From: Cohnella nanjingensis
GTDB lineage: Bacteria > Bacillota > Bacilli > Paenibacillales > Paenibacillaceae
Reading direction: 5' to 3'
Length of the DNA: 64,000 nt
Assembly: GCF_014212125.1 (NCBI RefSeq)
Contig: NZ_JACJVP010000007.1
Location: 1 to 64,000 of the forward strand
Shown: positions 20,578-29,918 of the stretch, piece by piece
Layout of the letters: each line of letters opens with the position of its first letter
Position numbering within the stretch: the first letter of the stretch is position 1
The notes under the pieces: model-generated
Told to the model about the DNA's origin: nothing
The model's input: only the letters and a program-made list of their open reading frames with translations
The model's database searches: none
Position numbers and translations under genes: made by a program

Positions 20578-22215
20578 ATGTATAACATATTGATCGTGGA
20601 TGATGAGCCGGTGATCGTAGACGGGCTGTATGATCTGTTTCTCGGTTTGAAGGACGTCGATCTCCAGCTCCATAAAGCCTATTCCGCGGACGAAGCGCTG
20701 GATATCGTCTATAAAACGCACGTGGACGTCGCCTTTACCGACATTCGCATGCCCGGCATGGACGGCATGGAATTGCACCGGAGAATAGCGGCGCAATGGC
20801 CGTTTTGCAAAGTCGTTTTTCTGACCGGCTATAACGATTTCGACTACATTCAATCCGTGTTCCGGCAGGGAGGAACGGATTACATTTTAAAAACCGAAAG
20901 CTTCGAAGTAGTGGAGCAGTCGCTTCGCAAAGCGATACGGGAAATCGCGGAACTCATGCAAAAAGAGCGGATGATTGAGCGGGCGAGAGAGAGGATGAAG
21001 CAAGCTATGCCCGTTTTGCAGCGGGAATTCCTGCTCGGTCATTTAGAAGAGAGAGCCGGCAAGGTTTCGTCTTTGGCGGAACGGTTTGCGGAGCGGGACC
21101 TTCCATTGGATGCCGACTCCAAGGTATTGATTGTGATCGGCCGAGTGGATGCATGGGATGATAGACTATCCGAATCGGACAAGCACTTGTTGCTTTATGC
21201 AATCGAAAACATATCCAGCGAATACTTGGCTTCCGTTCGGGTACAGATCATCCAATACGAACGCTCGAAGCTGATCTGGCTGATTCAACCGGTAGACGGA
21301 ACGTGCGGGGATGAGGACAAGAACACCGTATTCGTGCAAGGTACCCTTGATGCCATTCAGTCCTCATGCAAGGAATTGCTCCAACTGTCCATCTCGTTCA
21401 TCGCGGCCGGCGAATTCGTCTCGTGGGAAGAGGCGCCCGACAAATTCCACGAATTGAGAGGGGGACTGGTCAGGGGAATGGGACAGGCGAGCGGGATTAT
21501 TTTGATCGATGGAACGGGCCTTGAAGAAGAGGGGATGGACGACGGCCCGTTTCGCCGCTTGCTGGCACAGTCGGATCTGCTGGAACATCATTTGGAAAAC
21601 GGTTCGTCCGAGTCCTGTTATGCCGTAATCCGCAGCGTCGTCTCCTTCTGCGAAACGAAGCCCCCATTGCCGCACTTGCAGCAAGAGGCCTTCTTCAATA
21701 TCGCTCTTCGTCTCTTGTCCTACCTCAATCGTTCCGGCCTATCCTCTCCGTTTGCCAGACGGAGCGGTTATGACAAGCTGCTGGACATGGAAGCGCATGA
21801 GTCGTGGAAAGGAATCGGGATGTTTTTTGAAAGCGTCGTGACGTTCATTTTGGAAAATCGGATTCAGGAACGGGACCGGTTGACCCATCGTGTCGTCTCA
21901 ACCATTAATCGTCATATTCAAGCGCATTTCAGCGAGGATTTATCGCTAACTCGGTTGTCGGGAATCGTTCATTTGAATCCATCCTATTTGTGCAGACTCT
22001 ATAAACAGACGACGGGGATCGGGCTAAGCGACTATATCAATCAGTACCGGATCGCGCAGGCGAAAGAAATGCTGAAGGACCCTTATTTGAAAATCCAGGA
22101 TTTGGCGGTCGGCGTGGGCTTCGATTCATCGGCCTATTTCGGACGCGTCTTTAAAAAGGCGACCCAGATGACGCCGCAGGAGTATCGGGACAGCCTGCCC
22201 GACTTGCACTCCTGA
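20578..22215 (+). CDS. YesN-type response regulator with AraC DNA-binding domain
   Basis: Residues 1-120 are a receiver domain with the acidic pair in IVDDEP and the phosphorylation site in VAFTDIRMPGMDG (Asp about 55). A long middle region of unclear fold follows. The C-terminal 100 residues form an AraC double helix-turn-helix (LTRLSGIVHLNPSYLCRLYKQ and IQDLAVGVGFDSSAYFGRVFKK, shown in part). It probably activates the sugar operon starting at 22343. Length 545 residues. Confidence 0.94.
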   Translation: MYNILIVDDEPVIVDGLYDLFLGLKDVDLQLHKAYSADEALDIVYKTHVDVAFTDIRMPGMDGMELHRRIAAQWPFCKVVFLTGYNDFDYIQSVFRQGGTDYILKTESFEVVEQSLRKAIREIAELMQKERMIERARERMKQAMPVLQREFLLGHLEERAGKVSSLAERFAERDLPLDADSKVLIVIGRVDAWDDRLSESDKHLLLYAIENISSEYLASVRVQIIQYERSKLIWLIQPVDGTCGDEDKNTVFVQGTLDAIQSSCKELLQLSISFIAAGEFVSWEEAPDKFHELRGGLVRGMGQASGIILIDGTGLEEEGMDDGPFRRLLAQSDLLEHHLENGSSESCYAVIRSVVSFCETKPPLPHLQQEAFFNIALRLLSYLNRSGLSSPFARRSGYDKLLDMEAHESWKGIGMFFESVVTFILENRIQERDRLTHRVVSTINRHIQAHFSEDLSLTRLSGIVHLNPSYLCRLYKQTTGIGLSDYINQYRIAQAKEMLKDPYLKIQDLAVGVGFDSSAYFGRVFKKATQMTPQEYRDSLPDLHS

Positions 22216-22286
22216 TCCGCGGAAAGATGTCAATAAAGTTCGATGCATGTAAAGATCCTAGAATTTAGATTGGGCCCGGGGTCTCT

Positions 22287-22312
22287 TATACTTACTCTTG
22301 TAAGCGGTGCCA
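22287..22312 (+). promoter_or_regulatory. Sugar operon promoter with CcpA cre site
   Basis: A -10 TATACT (22287-22292) has a weak -35 TTTAGA 17 bp upstream (22264-22269). TTGTAAGCGGTGCCA at 22298-22312 matches the cre consensus WTGNAANCGNWNNCW at every defined position. It overlaps the expected transcription start, a repressing position, so the operon should be shut by glucose through CcpA (inference). Confidence 0.65.
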
Positions 22313-22342
22313 ATCGCTTTAAACTCGCTGAGGGGGATTCGC

Positions 22343-24031
22343 ATGAAAGCAAAACGACGAATCAAATACTTATCCGTGCCGCTGGTTCTGTGCCTTGCGC
22401 TGCTGGCCGCCTGCAGCTCGAACGGGAAGAACGAAACCGGCAATGCCGCAACGGAAACGAAGCCGCCTACGGCAACCTCATCGACCGAAGTCAAGCCGAA
22501 TACCGATCCGCTCGGAAAGTACGAGCCAGCGATTGAAATCTCGACAGTCAGAATGGACGACGGCGTGACCAAATTCACCAATGGGGACAGTTGGGACAAC
22601 AATATTTGGTATAAGGCGTATGAGCAAGATCTCGGCATCAGAGTGAAAAACAAATGGATCGCGCCGCTTGCCGGCAATCAGTACAGCGAAAAGTTGAACG
22701 TGTCCATCGCATCCAGCGATCTGCCGGATATTTTCCAAGTGGACGGCGGACAACTGCAGCAGCTGGCCGATGCCGGTCTCATTATGGATCTGAAGGACGT
22801 CTATGAAACCTACGCATCTCCCAAAGTGAAAGAGTTACTGAATCTCGATCAAGGAGTCGGGATGAATTCGGCGACGATCGGCGGCAAGCTGATGGCCGTT
22901 CCGGTGTTAACCTCGTACAGCGATTATGCCGGATTCGTGTGGGTTCGTACGGACTGGATGAAGAAGTATAACCTGCCCGAACCGAAGACGATGAACGATG
23001 TGTGGACGATCGCGGAAACGTTCAAGAAAGAAAACGCCGGCGGGAAAAATACGGTCGGGCTTCCCTTGCGCAAAGACCTGATGGGCGACCTGGGCGGCAT
23101 CGATCAAATTTTCCAAGGCTATCACGCCTATCCCCGCATGTGGATTCCGGATGCATCCGGGAATCTCGTATACGGCAGCATTCAGCCCGAAATGAAAACA
23201 GCGCTGGCCAAACTGCAGGAAGAATACAAGGCCGGTGTCATCGATCGCGAATATGGCGTCAAGGACTATCAGAAGGTTTGCGAAGTCCTCACATCCGGCA
23301 AGGCGGGCATTTACTTCGGGGGCATGGCGGATCCGCTCGGATGCACTCAGGCCGGACATGATCAGGATGGCGCGTTGTGGAAGCCGTTGCCGCTCGTATC
23401 CTCCGACGACAAGCCGGCCAAACCGGGGATCAGCGTTACGCCCGGCGGATTCTATGTCGTCAAGAAGGGGGCCGCGCATCCGGAAGCCCTGATCAAATTG
23501 ATCAACTTATTCGCGGCCAAAGGAGACAGCGCCGACAGGGACAAATACTTCCAGGCGGAGAAAACCGGCGATACGCAGCCCTTCCACTATGCGCCGTTCC
23601 AGGTATGGCAAATTAACGAAAACGTGGACTTCTACCGCGTCTTTATGAAGCATGCAAAAGGCGAAGACATTTCGGACGTCAAGCAAGACAGGAAGGATGT
23701 CGTAGCCAAAATCGACGCTTATCTGAAAGGCGACCAAAAGCAGTGGGCATGGTATGCCATCTTCGGTGACGAGAGCACCCAGCAGGTGATCGATCAATAT
23801 CTGCAAAACAACATGTATATCTTTAACGGGTACTACGGGCCGGGTACGGGAACGATGAAAGACAAAAACGCCATTCTCGCCAAAATGGAAAGCGAAATGA
23901 TTACGAGAGTCATTATGGGCGCTTCTTCGCTTGATGATTTCGACAAGTTCGTTTCGGAATGGAAGAAGCTAGGCGGCGACCAGATTACGAAAGAAGTGAA
24001 CGAGTGGGCGCAAGCTCATCAGAAGCAATGA
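22343..24031 (+). CDS. Carbohydrate ABC transporter solute-binding lipoprotein
   Basis: The ATG at 22343 follows GAGGGGGATT. The 562-residue protein has a lipoprotein signal (LVLCLALLAACSS) and a Thr/Pro-rich linker. Its large two-lobed fold is of the LplA type used by CUT1 oligosaccharide importers (DLPDIFQVDGGQLQQLADAGLIMDL, shown as the family-typical region near residue 125). It captures the sugar outside the cell for the two permeases at 25831 and 26749. No ATPase gene is in the locus; the shared MsmX-type ATPase presumably serves it. Confidence 0.92.
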   Translation: MKAKRRIKYLSVPLVLCLALLAACSSNGKNETGNAATETKPPTATSSTEVKPNTDPLGKYEPAIEISTVRMDDGVTKFTNGDSWDNNIWYKAYEQDLGIRVKNKWIAPLAGNQYSEKLNVSIASSDLPDIFQVDGGQLQQLADAGLIMDLKDVYETYASPKVKELLNLDQGVGMNSATIGGKLMAVPVLTSYSDYAGFVWVRTDWMKKYNLPEPKTMNDVWTIAETFKKENAGGKNTVGLPLRKDLMGDLGGIDQIFQGYHAYPRMWIPDASGNLVYGSIQPEMKTALAKLQEEYKAGVIDREYGVKDYQKVCEVLTSGKAGIYFGGMADPLGCTQAGHDQDGALWKPLPLVSSDDKPAKPGISVTPGGFYVVKKGAAHPEALIKLINLFAAKGDSADRDKYFQAEKTGDTQPFHYAPFQVWQINENVDFYRVFMKHAKGEDISDVKQDRKDVVAKIDAYLKGDQKQWAWYAIFGDESTQQVIDQYLQNNMYIFNGYYGPGTGTMKDKNAILAKMESEMITRVIMGASSLDDFDKFVSEWKKLGGDQITKEVNEWAQAHQKQ

Positions 24032-24047
24032 TAAGGGGGTGCGGACG

Positions 24048-25748
24048 TTGCGGAAAACCGGACTCGTCGTCGGCTTAATCTCTTTGCTGCTTGTTGCCAC
24101 TCCCGTTTATGCCGAACAGAAGGAAAAGACGGATCACGCGGCTCTCTTCACCAGCCAGATCGGCATCTGGTATACGGTTTGGTGGGACGACAAGCCGCCA
24201 TACGGCAGCCATTGGTCGGATTGGACCCGGTATCGTCCCCTGCTTGGCGACTACAGCTCCGGGAATGAGGATGCGATTCGCGCGCATATGCAGTGGATGA
24301 AAAAAGCCGGCATCGATTTCGTCATCCTCGACGATACGAACGGCCACGGCAACGACAACGGGAATATTGCCGAACATATCGACCAAGTATTCCGGGTTGT
24401 GGAATCCATGCCGGCAGGAACGGCGCCGAGTCTGGCTCTCGCCATCGGGTACGCCGAGTGGGCTCGGAACGATATCCGGGAGCAGCAGGCGGAGGCGGAT
24501 CTGGTATTCGACCGCTATGCGCAAAGTCCCGTTTATTACCAATGGAAAGGCAAACCGCTGCTCGTCAATTATACGGCGCCTTCATGGTTTTATAAGTGGA
24601 AGGATGATCGCTTTTCCGTCCGCTTCGCGACGGGAAAAGTATCGGACGGGGCACCCGTTGCGCCGGATACCGGTTTGTGGGGATGGGTTTTCGACCGGGA
24701 GCAGGCCAGCGGTGAAGTGGTCGGCGTCAATCCGGGCTGGGATACCGCTCATCTCGGCCGGGGAACGACCCCAATTCCGAGAGAGGACGGGGAGCTCTAT
24801 TCGAAAATGTGGATCAACGCGCTGAAAAAGAACCCCGAGGCCGTCATCATTTCATCGTTTAACGATTTCGCGGAGGAAACCGCGATCGAAGCGGCCGAGC
24901 CGAGAAACGAAGCCGTACCGGCCTACCGGGATGCCTACGGGGATCCGGCGCCCGACTGGTATCAGAAGCTTACGGAAGGCTATGCCGGCTTGAAAGCCGG
25001 ATACAAGGAAGGATTTTATTATAAGGAAGAGCAGGCGTCGCAGCTCTATCGGTTTACGAACGGCCAATTGGTGAAAACGGCAGAATTGCCTCACCAGCTT
25101 CCCGTCATCGAGCTTCCGAAAGGCTTTATGAAGGGGAAAATCAAGACCGATCAGCCGGGCCGGGACAAGACCGTGCCAAACAAATGGGTCGTTCTTGATT
25201 TATTCGACTCCTGGCGCAATCATTTCAAAGGACTTAATCAGGACTGGAGCTACCGAACTCTTCTGGCAAGCGATGCCGAAATCCCGGGTCTGAGCAATGG
25301 GGCCGCATTCGAGTATATTCAACCGACCGAATTGGAACTCATGTACAGCCAGAGCGACGCGACGGCGGAGAAACCGCTCGATCGGCTCGGCTTCAAGGCC
25401 CATCCGGCCTGGATGGGGGAAAACGGTTGGGCTAACGCCGATGTCCGGGTGACGCTGCCTAGGGATAAGAAGCTGTACCTCACCTATATTCCGGGAAAAG
25501 TGAATACGGCGAGCGACGGCATTTCACTCACGGTCTACGTGAATGGCGAGCAAGCAGCCTTCGATTGGATAGACGGGACGGCGGGCTGGAAAGCGAAACG
25601 GGCGATCGATATCAGCGCGTACGCCGGGCAAACGGTCACGATCCGATACAAGGTCGGTTGGGGGAAAGAAGTGTTGGGCGGTGAAGCGACTCCAGCCTAC
25701 GATTCCTTATTGATTGGCGAACCGCTCATCGTCTCACGAACTCAATAA
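24048..25748 (+). CDS. Secreted GH99-like glycoside hydrolase
   Basis: The TTG at 24048 lies nine bases after AAGGGGG; a GTG at 24039 abuts it. The signal peptide is RKTGLVVGLISLLLVATPVYA. The mature N-terminal two thirds look like a GH99/WbsX-like barrel: GIWYTVWWDDKPP, MKKAGIDFVILDDTNG, LALAIGYAEWARND and, near residue 270, SSFNDFAEETAIEAAEP, the place where relatives have SWNDWAEGT-IEP with the catalytic acid. The C-terminal third is a beta-sandwich. The enzyme probably cuts a polysaccharide outside the cell. The exact family assignment is uncertain. Length 566 residues. Confidence 0.75.
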   Translation: MRKTGLVVGLISLLLVATPVYAEQKEKTDHAALFTSQIGIWYTVWWDDKPPYGSHWSDWTRYRPLLGDYSSGNEDAIRAHMQWMKKAGIDFVILDDTNGHGNDNGNIAEHIDQVFRVVESMPAGTAPSLALAIGYAEWARNDIREQQAEADLVFDRYAQSPVYYQWKGKPLLVNYTAPSWFYKWKDDRFSVRFATGKVSDGAPVAPDTGLWGWVFDREQASGEVVGVNPGWDTAHLGRGTTPIPREDGELYSKMWINALKKNPEAVIISSFNDFAEETAIEAAEPRNEAVPAYRDAYGDPAPDWYQKLTEGYAGLKAGYKEGFYYKEEQASQLYRFTNGQLVKTAELPHQLPVIELPKGFMKGKIKTDQPGRDKTVPNKWVVLDLFDSWRNHFKGLNQDWSYRTLLASDAEIPGLSNGAAFEYIQPTELELMYSQSDATAEKPLDRLGFKAHPAWMGENGWANADVRVTLPRDKKLYLTYIPGKVNTASDGISLTVYVNGEQAAFDWIDGTAGWKAKRAIDISAYAGQTVTIRYKVGWGKEVLGGEATPAYDSLLIGEPLIVSRTQ

Positions 25749-25830
25749 CGTTTTCGTTCGGCGGAAAGGGGAGGGAGCGATTCCAGCCCCTTTCCTCCTA
25801 ACATTTTAAGACATGGGAGAAGAGAAGCAT

Positions 25831-26730
25831 ATGTGGGCAAGAAAGACATTCCGTCACCTGCCGCTAGATTGCATGATTTTGCCCGGCCTCATCCTTGTGC
25901 TGATATACGCCTACGGTCCGATGATCGGGATTGTGATGGCTTTTCAGAAATATTTGCCGACCAAAGGAATACTCGGATCGGAGTGGGTCGGTTTCCAGAA
26001 CTATGTCACCGTCTTTCAATACCCGGATACGATGCAAATCATCTATAACACGGTTTCGATTTCGCTCATGAAGATCGTTGCGGGGCTGGCGGTTCCGATT
26101 GCCGTCTCGCTGCTTCTCAACGAGTTACGGATTCAAGGTCTCAAACGTTCCATTCAAACGATGATCTATTTGCCGCATTTTCTTTCCTGGGTCATTCTCG
26201 GCGGCATCCTGATCGAAATCTTGTCCCCGTCCACCGGCCTCGTGAACAAATTCATTGAAATCATCGGGTTTGAGCCCGTTTATTTTTTGGGAGACAACCA
26301 TTGGTTTCCTTTCGTTCTCGTCATTTCCGACGTATGGAAGGAGTTTGGGTTTGCCACGATTATCTACTTGGCCGCACTGACGGGAATCAATCCGGCGCTC
26401 TACGAAGCGGCAGTCGTAGATGGCGCATCCCGCTGGAAACAAACCTTGCACATTACCCTTCCCGGCATCAGGCCGATCATCATCTTGCTCGCCGTTCTTA
26501 GCCTCGGCAATGTGCTCAATGCGGGATTCGACCAGGTCTTCAATTTATACAGCCCTCAGGTGTATCAAAGCGGCGACATTATCGATACCTTCGTTTACCG
26601 GATGGGCCTGGCCAATGCCCAATATAGTTTCGCGACAGCGATCGGTTTCTTTAAGTCCGTGATCTCTTTCCTGTTGATTTCAGGCTCGTATTATCTGGCT
26701 TACCGTTTTGCCGATTACCGGATTTTTTGA
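25831..26730 (+). CDS. Sugar ABC transporter permease (LplB type)
   Basis: This 299-residue protein starts at the ATG after GGGAGAAGAG; an upstream in-frame ATG (25813) lacks a site. It has six hydrophobic segments and the permease EAA loop YEAAVVDGASRWKQTLHITLPGI. The N-terminal YGPMIGIVMAFQKY is typical of CUT1 LplB/YtcP-type permeases. It pairs with the permease at 26749 and the binding protein at 22343. Confidence 0.93.
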   Translation: MWARKTFRHLPLDCMILPGLILVLIYAYGPMIGIVMAFQKYLPTKGILGSEWVGFQNYVTVFQYPDTMQIIYNTVSISLMKIVAGLAVPIAVSLLLNELRIQGLKRSIQTMIYLPHFLSWVILGGILIEILSPSTGLVNKFIEIIGFEPVYFLGDNHWFPFVLVISDVWKEFGFATIIYLAALTGINPALYEAAVVDGASRWKQTLHITLPGIRPIIILLAVLSLGNVLNAGFDQVFNLYSPQVYQSGDIIDTFVYRMGLANAQYSFATAIGFFKSVISFLLISGSYYLAYRFADYRIF

Positions 26731-26748
26731 AGGAAGGAGAGTTGGTCC

Positions 26749-27633
26749 GTGCTGTACCGAAGATCGCTTTCAAGCAGAATCTTTGCGGTGTTCAATATGA
26801 CATTTCTGGTGGGGATGGCGCTCCTGTGTTTGGCTCCCCTTGTTCATGTGCTTGCCGTCTCCTTCAGTGCGAGCTCCGCGGCGAAAGCGGGGTTAGTGAC
26901 CTTCTGGCCGGTTGATTTCACCTTGCAGTCCTACCGGTTCGTTGCGGAAAGACCGGAGTTTATCCGTTCGATCCTCATATCGGTGGAACGCGTCCTTCTG
27001 GGTACGCTGCTCAATATGCTGCTAACCGTACTGATTGCCTATCCGCTTTCCAAAGACGCGAGGTCTTTTCCGCGGCGCACGCTATACGTTTGGATTTTCG
27101 TGTTTTCCATGCTGTTCAGCGGCGGATTGATCCCGTGGTATATGGTGATTAAGGAAACCGGGCTTCTCAATTCCATCTGGGCGCTCGTCTTGCCCGGGGC
27201 CGTCCCCGTATTTAACGTGATTTTGCTGCTGAACTTTTTTCGGGGCTTGCCCAAGGAATTGGAAGAATCCGCTTTTATCGACGGCGGCGGGTATTGGAAA
27301 AGCCTTTGGCGGATTTATGTGCCGCTGTCGGCCCCGTCACTGGCTACTCTAACCCTCTTTGCCATGGTGGGCCATTGGAATTCCTGGTTTGACGGGCTGA
27401 TTTTAATGGGAACCCCGGAGAAATACCCGCTGTCCAGCTATTTGCAGACGGTTGTCGTACAGATGGACATTCAATCGATGATCGGCAGCGATTTGGCCAG
27501 TCTGCAACAAATTTCCGATCAAACGGCAAAAGCGGCGCAAATCTTTCTCGGCGCGCTTCCCATCCTATTGGTATATCCGTTTCTGCAGCGTTACTTTGTT
27601 ACCGGAATGACGCTCGGAAGCATCAAAGAATGA
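26749..27633 (+). CDS. Sugar ABC transporter permease (LplC type)
   Basis: The GTG follows GAAGGAAGGAGAG. The 294-residue protein has six membrane segments, the EAA loop (EESAFIDGGGYWKSLWRIYVPL) and the usual C-terminal LPILLVYPFLQRYFVTGMTLGSIK. It is the second half of the CUT1 permease pair. It sits 18 bp after the first permease, in the same operon. Confidence 0.93.
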   Translation: MLYRRSLSSRIFAVFNMTFLVGMALLCLAPLVHVLAVSFSASSAAKAGLVTFWPVDFTLQSYRFVAERPEFIRSILISVERVLLGTLLNMLLTVLIAYPLSKDARSFPRRTLYVWIFVFSMLFSGGLIPWYMVIKETGLLNSIWALVLPGAVPVFNVILLLNFFRGLPKELEESAFIDGGGYWKSLWRIYVPLSAPSLATLTLFAMVGHWNSWFDGLILMGTPEKYPLSSYLQTVVVQMDIQSMIGSDLASLQQISDQTAKAAQIFLGALPILLVYPFLQRYFVTGMTLGSIKE

Positions 27634-27658
27634 TCGCGGTAAAGGAATGGAGGACCCT

Positions 27659-29317
27659 ATGAAGAGCGTTTCAATTCAACACCTGGAGGCACAAGGAGAA
27701 TTTTACAGACGCGCAATAGCCAATTTTAACCGATTGGAGACGGAGGAATACGCGCCGCCCCGCTTGTTCCGGGACGATGCCTACAGCTGGCCGGGGGATT
27801 GGGAGGGGCGGACGTTGCTGGGTTGGACGCTGCTTGCGCGGTCCACAAGACGGCCGCCCGAATACTTGGAAGAAGCGATCCGGATGCTCCCCTCTCGTCT
27901 GAACGAGAAAGGATTTTTCGGACCCGTTCATCCTCGCGGCACGGTTGACGAACAGCAGCTGTCCGGCAACAGTTGGTTTTTGCGCGCGTTATGCGAATAT
28001 TATCTATGGACCAAAGACGATTTCGCGCTGAGTGTCATTCATCGGTTGATCGACAATCTGCTGCTGCCGGCTGTCGGCTATTATGCGGAATATCCGCTGG
28101 ATCCCGTGCAACGGTCGTATGACGGTTCCGCCATCGGCGAGTTGTTCGGGAAGGTTGGGGCCTGGCATCTGTCCACGGACATCGGCTGCGCTTTTATCAT
28201 GTTGGACGGCGCCACGCAAGCTTACCTTATCGTTCCGAAGCCCGAGTTAAGAGACCTCATCGATGAGATGATCGAGAAGTTCATGACGGCCGACATCATC
28301 GGCTTGTCGTTTCAAACCCATGCTACGTTGTCGGCGCTGCGGGGAATCCTTCGCCATTATGAAACGACCGGCGACCCGCGGCTGCTCGAGAAGGCTATCG
28401 ATACGTTCGGCGTCTATATGCAGAGGGGCATGACGGAAAATTACGCGAACTACAATTGGTTCGGCCGGCCGGATTGGACAGAGCCGTGCGCCGTGGTCGA
28501 CTCGTTTATCGTTGCCGTCGGGTTGTGGAAGCACACCGGAAACAGCGCCTATTTGGAGGCGGCTCATCACATCTATTACAACGGATTAGGATACGGGCAG
28601 CGCCCGAATGGAGGATTCGGCTGCGACGTTTGCGCCGGCGTTCGCGATGAAATGCTGTCCCCTAAGGAAGGATTGTACGAGGCGTACTGGTGCTGCACGA
28701 TGCGCGGGGCCGAAGGGCTGGCGAAGGCGATCGACAGCTGCTATCAGGCGACGGGCCGAACGATCGCGATTCCGTTCTATGAAAGCTCTACAGCGGTAAT
28801 CGCGGTAGGCGACGGGGAGCTCAAGCTGGCGACCGAGACGGATTATCCGTACGAAGGGGTTGTCCGGATCGAAGTGATGGAAAGTACGGTTGCCGAACCG
28901 GTTACGCTTCGGTTGTTCATGCCGTCCTGGGTGGAACGATCAACCGTTGCTTTGAGCGTGAACGGGGAGAGTAAAGGCACGGAAATCCGTGACGGCTTCG
29001 TTAGTCTCGCCGGCCATTTTCCGAAAGGCACGCTTATCGAGCTTTCATTCGGCATCGGCCTGCGGAAGGAAAGGGCGTTCGGCTTTCACACGACAATTGA
29101 AGGATACTCTTACAGACACGGCCCCCTTCTGCTCGGAATCGACAGCCCCGGCAGCGCGTTGGCCATCGGCCAGGACGAGCGAATGGAGCCGCTGGGAGAA
29201 GGCAAGTACCGGCTTGCTCCCTCGAACCTTACGCTTTCTCCCGTCCATGATATGATCGATAAGCCGCTTGAGGAATCCAGGCAGAATCGAAAGCAAGTGC
29301 TGTTTCGCGACTATTGA
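27659..29317 (+). CDS. GH127-like beta-L-arabinofuranosidase
   Basis: The ATG at 27659 follows GGAGG at proper spacing; an ATG at 27647 is less well placed. There is no signal peptide, so it is cytoplasmic and should act on the imported sugar. The (alpha/alpha)6-type barrel spans about residues 1-400. GFGCDVCAG and EAYWCCTMRGAEGL hold the cysteines that in GH127 enzymes bind zinc and act as nucleophile (Cys pair after a Glu-x-Cys). The C-terminal part is beta-sandwich. The family includes beta-L-arabinofuranosidases (HypBA1); the true substrate is inferred. Length 552 residues. Confidence 0.82.
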   Translation: MKSVSIQHLEAQGEFYRRAIANFNRLETEEYAPPRLFRDDAYSWPGDWEGRTLLGWTLLARSTRRPPEYLEEAIRMLPSRLNEKGFFGPVHPRGTVDEQQLSGNSWFLRALCEYYLWTKDDFALSVIHRLIDNLLLPAVGYYAEYPLDPVQRSYDGSAIGELFGKVGAWHLSTDIGCAFIMLDGATQAYLIVPKPELRDLIDEMIEKFMTADIIGLSFQTHATLSALRGILRHYETTGDPRLLEKAIDTFGVYMQRGMTENYANYNWFGRPDWTEPCAVVDSFIVAVGLWKHTGNSAYLEAAHHIYYNGLGYGQRPNGGFGCDVCAGVRDEMLSPKEGLYEAYWCCTMRGAEGLAKAIDSCYQATGRTIAIPFYESSTAVIAVGDGELKLATETDYPYEGVVRIEVMESTVAEPVTLRLFMPSWVERSTVALSVNGESKGTEIRDGFVSLAGHFPKGTLIELSFGIGLRKERAFGFHTTIEGYSYRHGPLLLGIDSPGSALAIGQDERMEPLGEGKYRLAPSNLTLSPVHDMIDKPLEESRQNRKQVLFRDY

Positions 29318-29480
29318 AAAAAAGCCGCTACAGCCACAATTCATATGCATTCGTATGCCCAACAATCAGATGGAACCCCCATTCTTTCGGGCAATAGAGA
29401 AGACCTCTCTGCATAGACCACGCAAGGCCCCTCGTAACCGACGAAATCATTTCTAACGGAAGGTACGGAAGATAGAAAAG

Positions 29481-29515
29481 TGGAGCCCTAGATCATTTCT
29501 AAGGCTCCACGATTT
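29481..29515 (+). terminator. Probable terminator of the sugar operon
   Basis: GTGGAGCC...GGCTCCAC with a T-rich tail (ATTTCTTT) lies about 170 bp after the GH127-like gene. The 29318-29480 stretch before it shows no gene. Confidence 0.6.
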
Positions 29516-29530
29516 CTTTAAATTCTATTC

Positions 29531-29551
29531 ATTGGTACATAATTGGTACAT
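29531..29551. repeat. Adjacent ATTGGTACAT direct repeats near tRNA-Pro
   Basis: ATTGGTACAT occurs at 29531-29540 and 29542-29551. Such repeats, followed by a hairpin and a tRNA 3' end, resemble the flank left by integrases that use tRNA genes, but no integrase gene is present. Confidence 0.3.
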
Positions 29552-29566
29552 TTCCGCTTTTTCGGA

Positions 29567-29596
29567 CAAAAAAAATTGCGGTCAAAACCCCGCAAT
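29567..29596 (-). terminator. Intrinsic terminator after tRNA-Pro
   Basis: On the minus strand ATTGCGG-ggttttga-CCGCAAT is followed by eight T, directly downstream of the tRNA gene. Confidence 0.8.
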
Positions 29597-29611
29597 CCCT
29601 TGATATTAAAA

Positions 29612-29688
29612 TGGTCGAGACGACAGGATTCGAACCTGCGACCTCTTGGTCCCGAACCAAGCGCTCTACCAAGCTGAGCCACGTCTCG
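29612..29688 (-). tRNA. tRNA-Pro (anticodon CGG)
   Basis: Read on the minus strand the acceptor stem CGAGACG pairs with CGTCTCG and is followed by A and an encoded CCA. The anticodon stem CTTGG/CCAAG holds the loop TTCGGGA, so the anticodon is CGG. The T-loop GGTTCGAATCC is normal. Length 77 nt. Confidence 0.95.
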
Positions 29689-29841
29689 ACGGTTTTATGA
29701 ATAACGAACGAATCTGATTATAGCATAGCGGTATTGAAAAGGAAAGGCTTTTGCCCATGAATTCTCATGGGAACATACGGCTTAGCGAAAACGGCATCGG
29801 GCATCGGGATCCGGGGACATCACCCTTTTTGCCGAAAATCG

Positions 29842-29882
29842 TTGCATCTTTGTTATCTGTTATATATAATGTATAACAGATA
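29842..29882 (+). promoter_or_regulatory. Promoter overlapped by a long palindromic operator
   Basis: TTGCAT (29842-29847) and TATAAT (29865-29870) are 17 bp apart. An 11-bp inverted repeat, TATCTGTTATA (29854-29864) and TATAACAGATA (29872-29882), encloses the -10. The operon carries a YtrA-type GntR gene, whose family binds such palindromes, so this is probably its autoregulatory operator. Confidence 0.7.
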
Positions 29883-29918
29883 GATGATCTAACATTTAAG
29901 TGCAGGAGGCGCGAGGCC

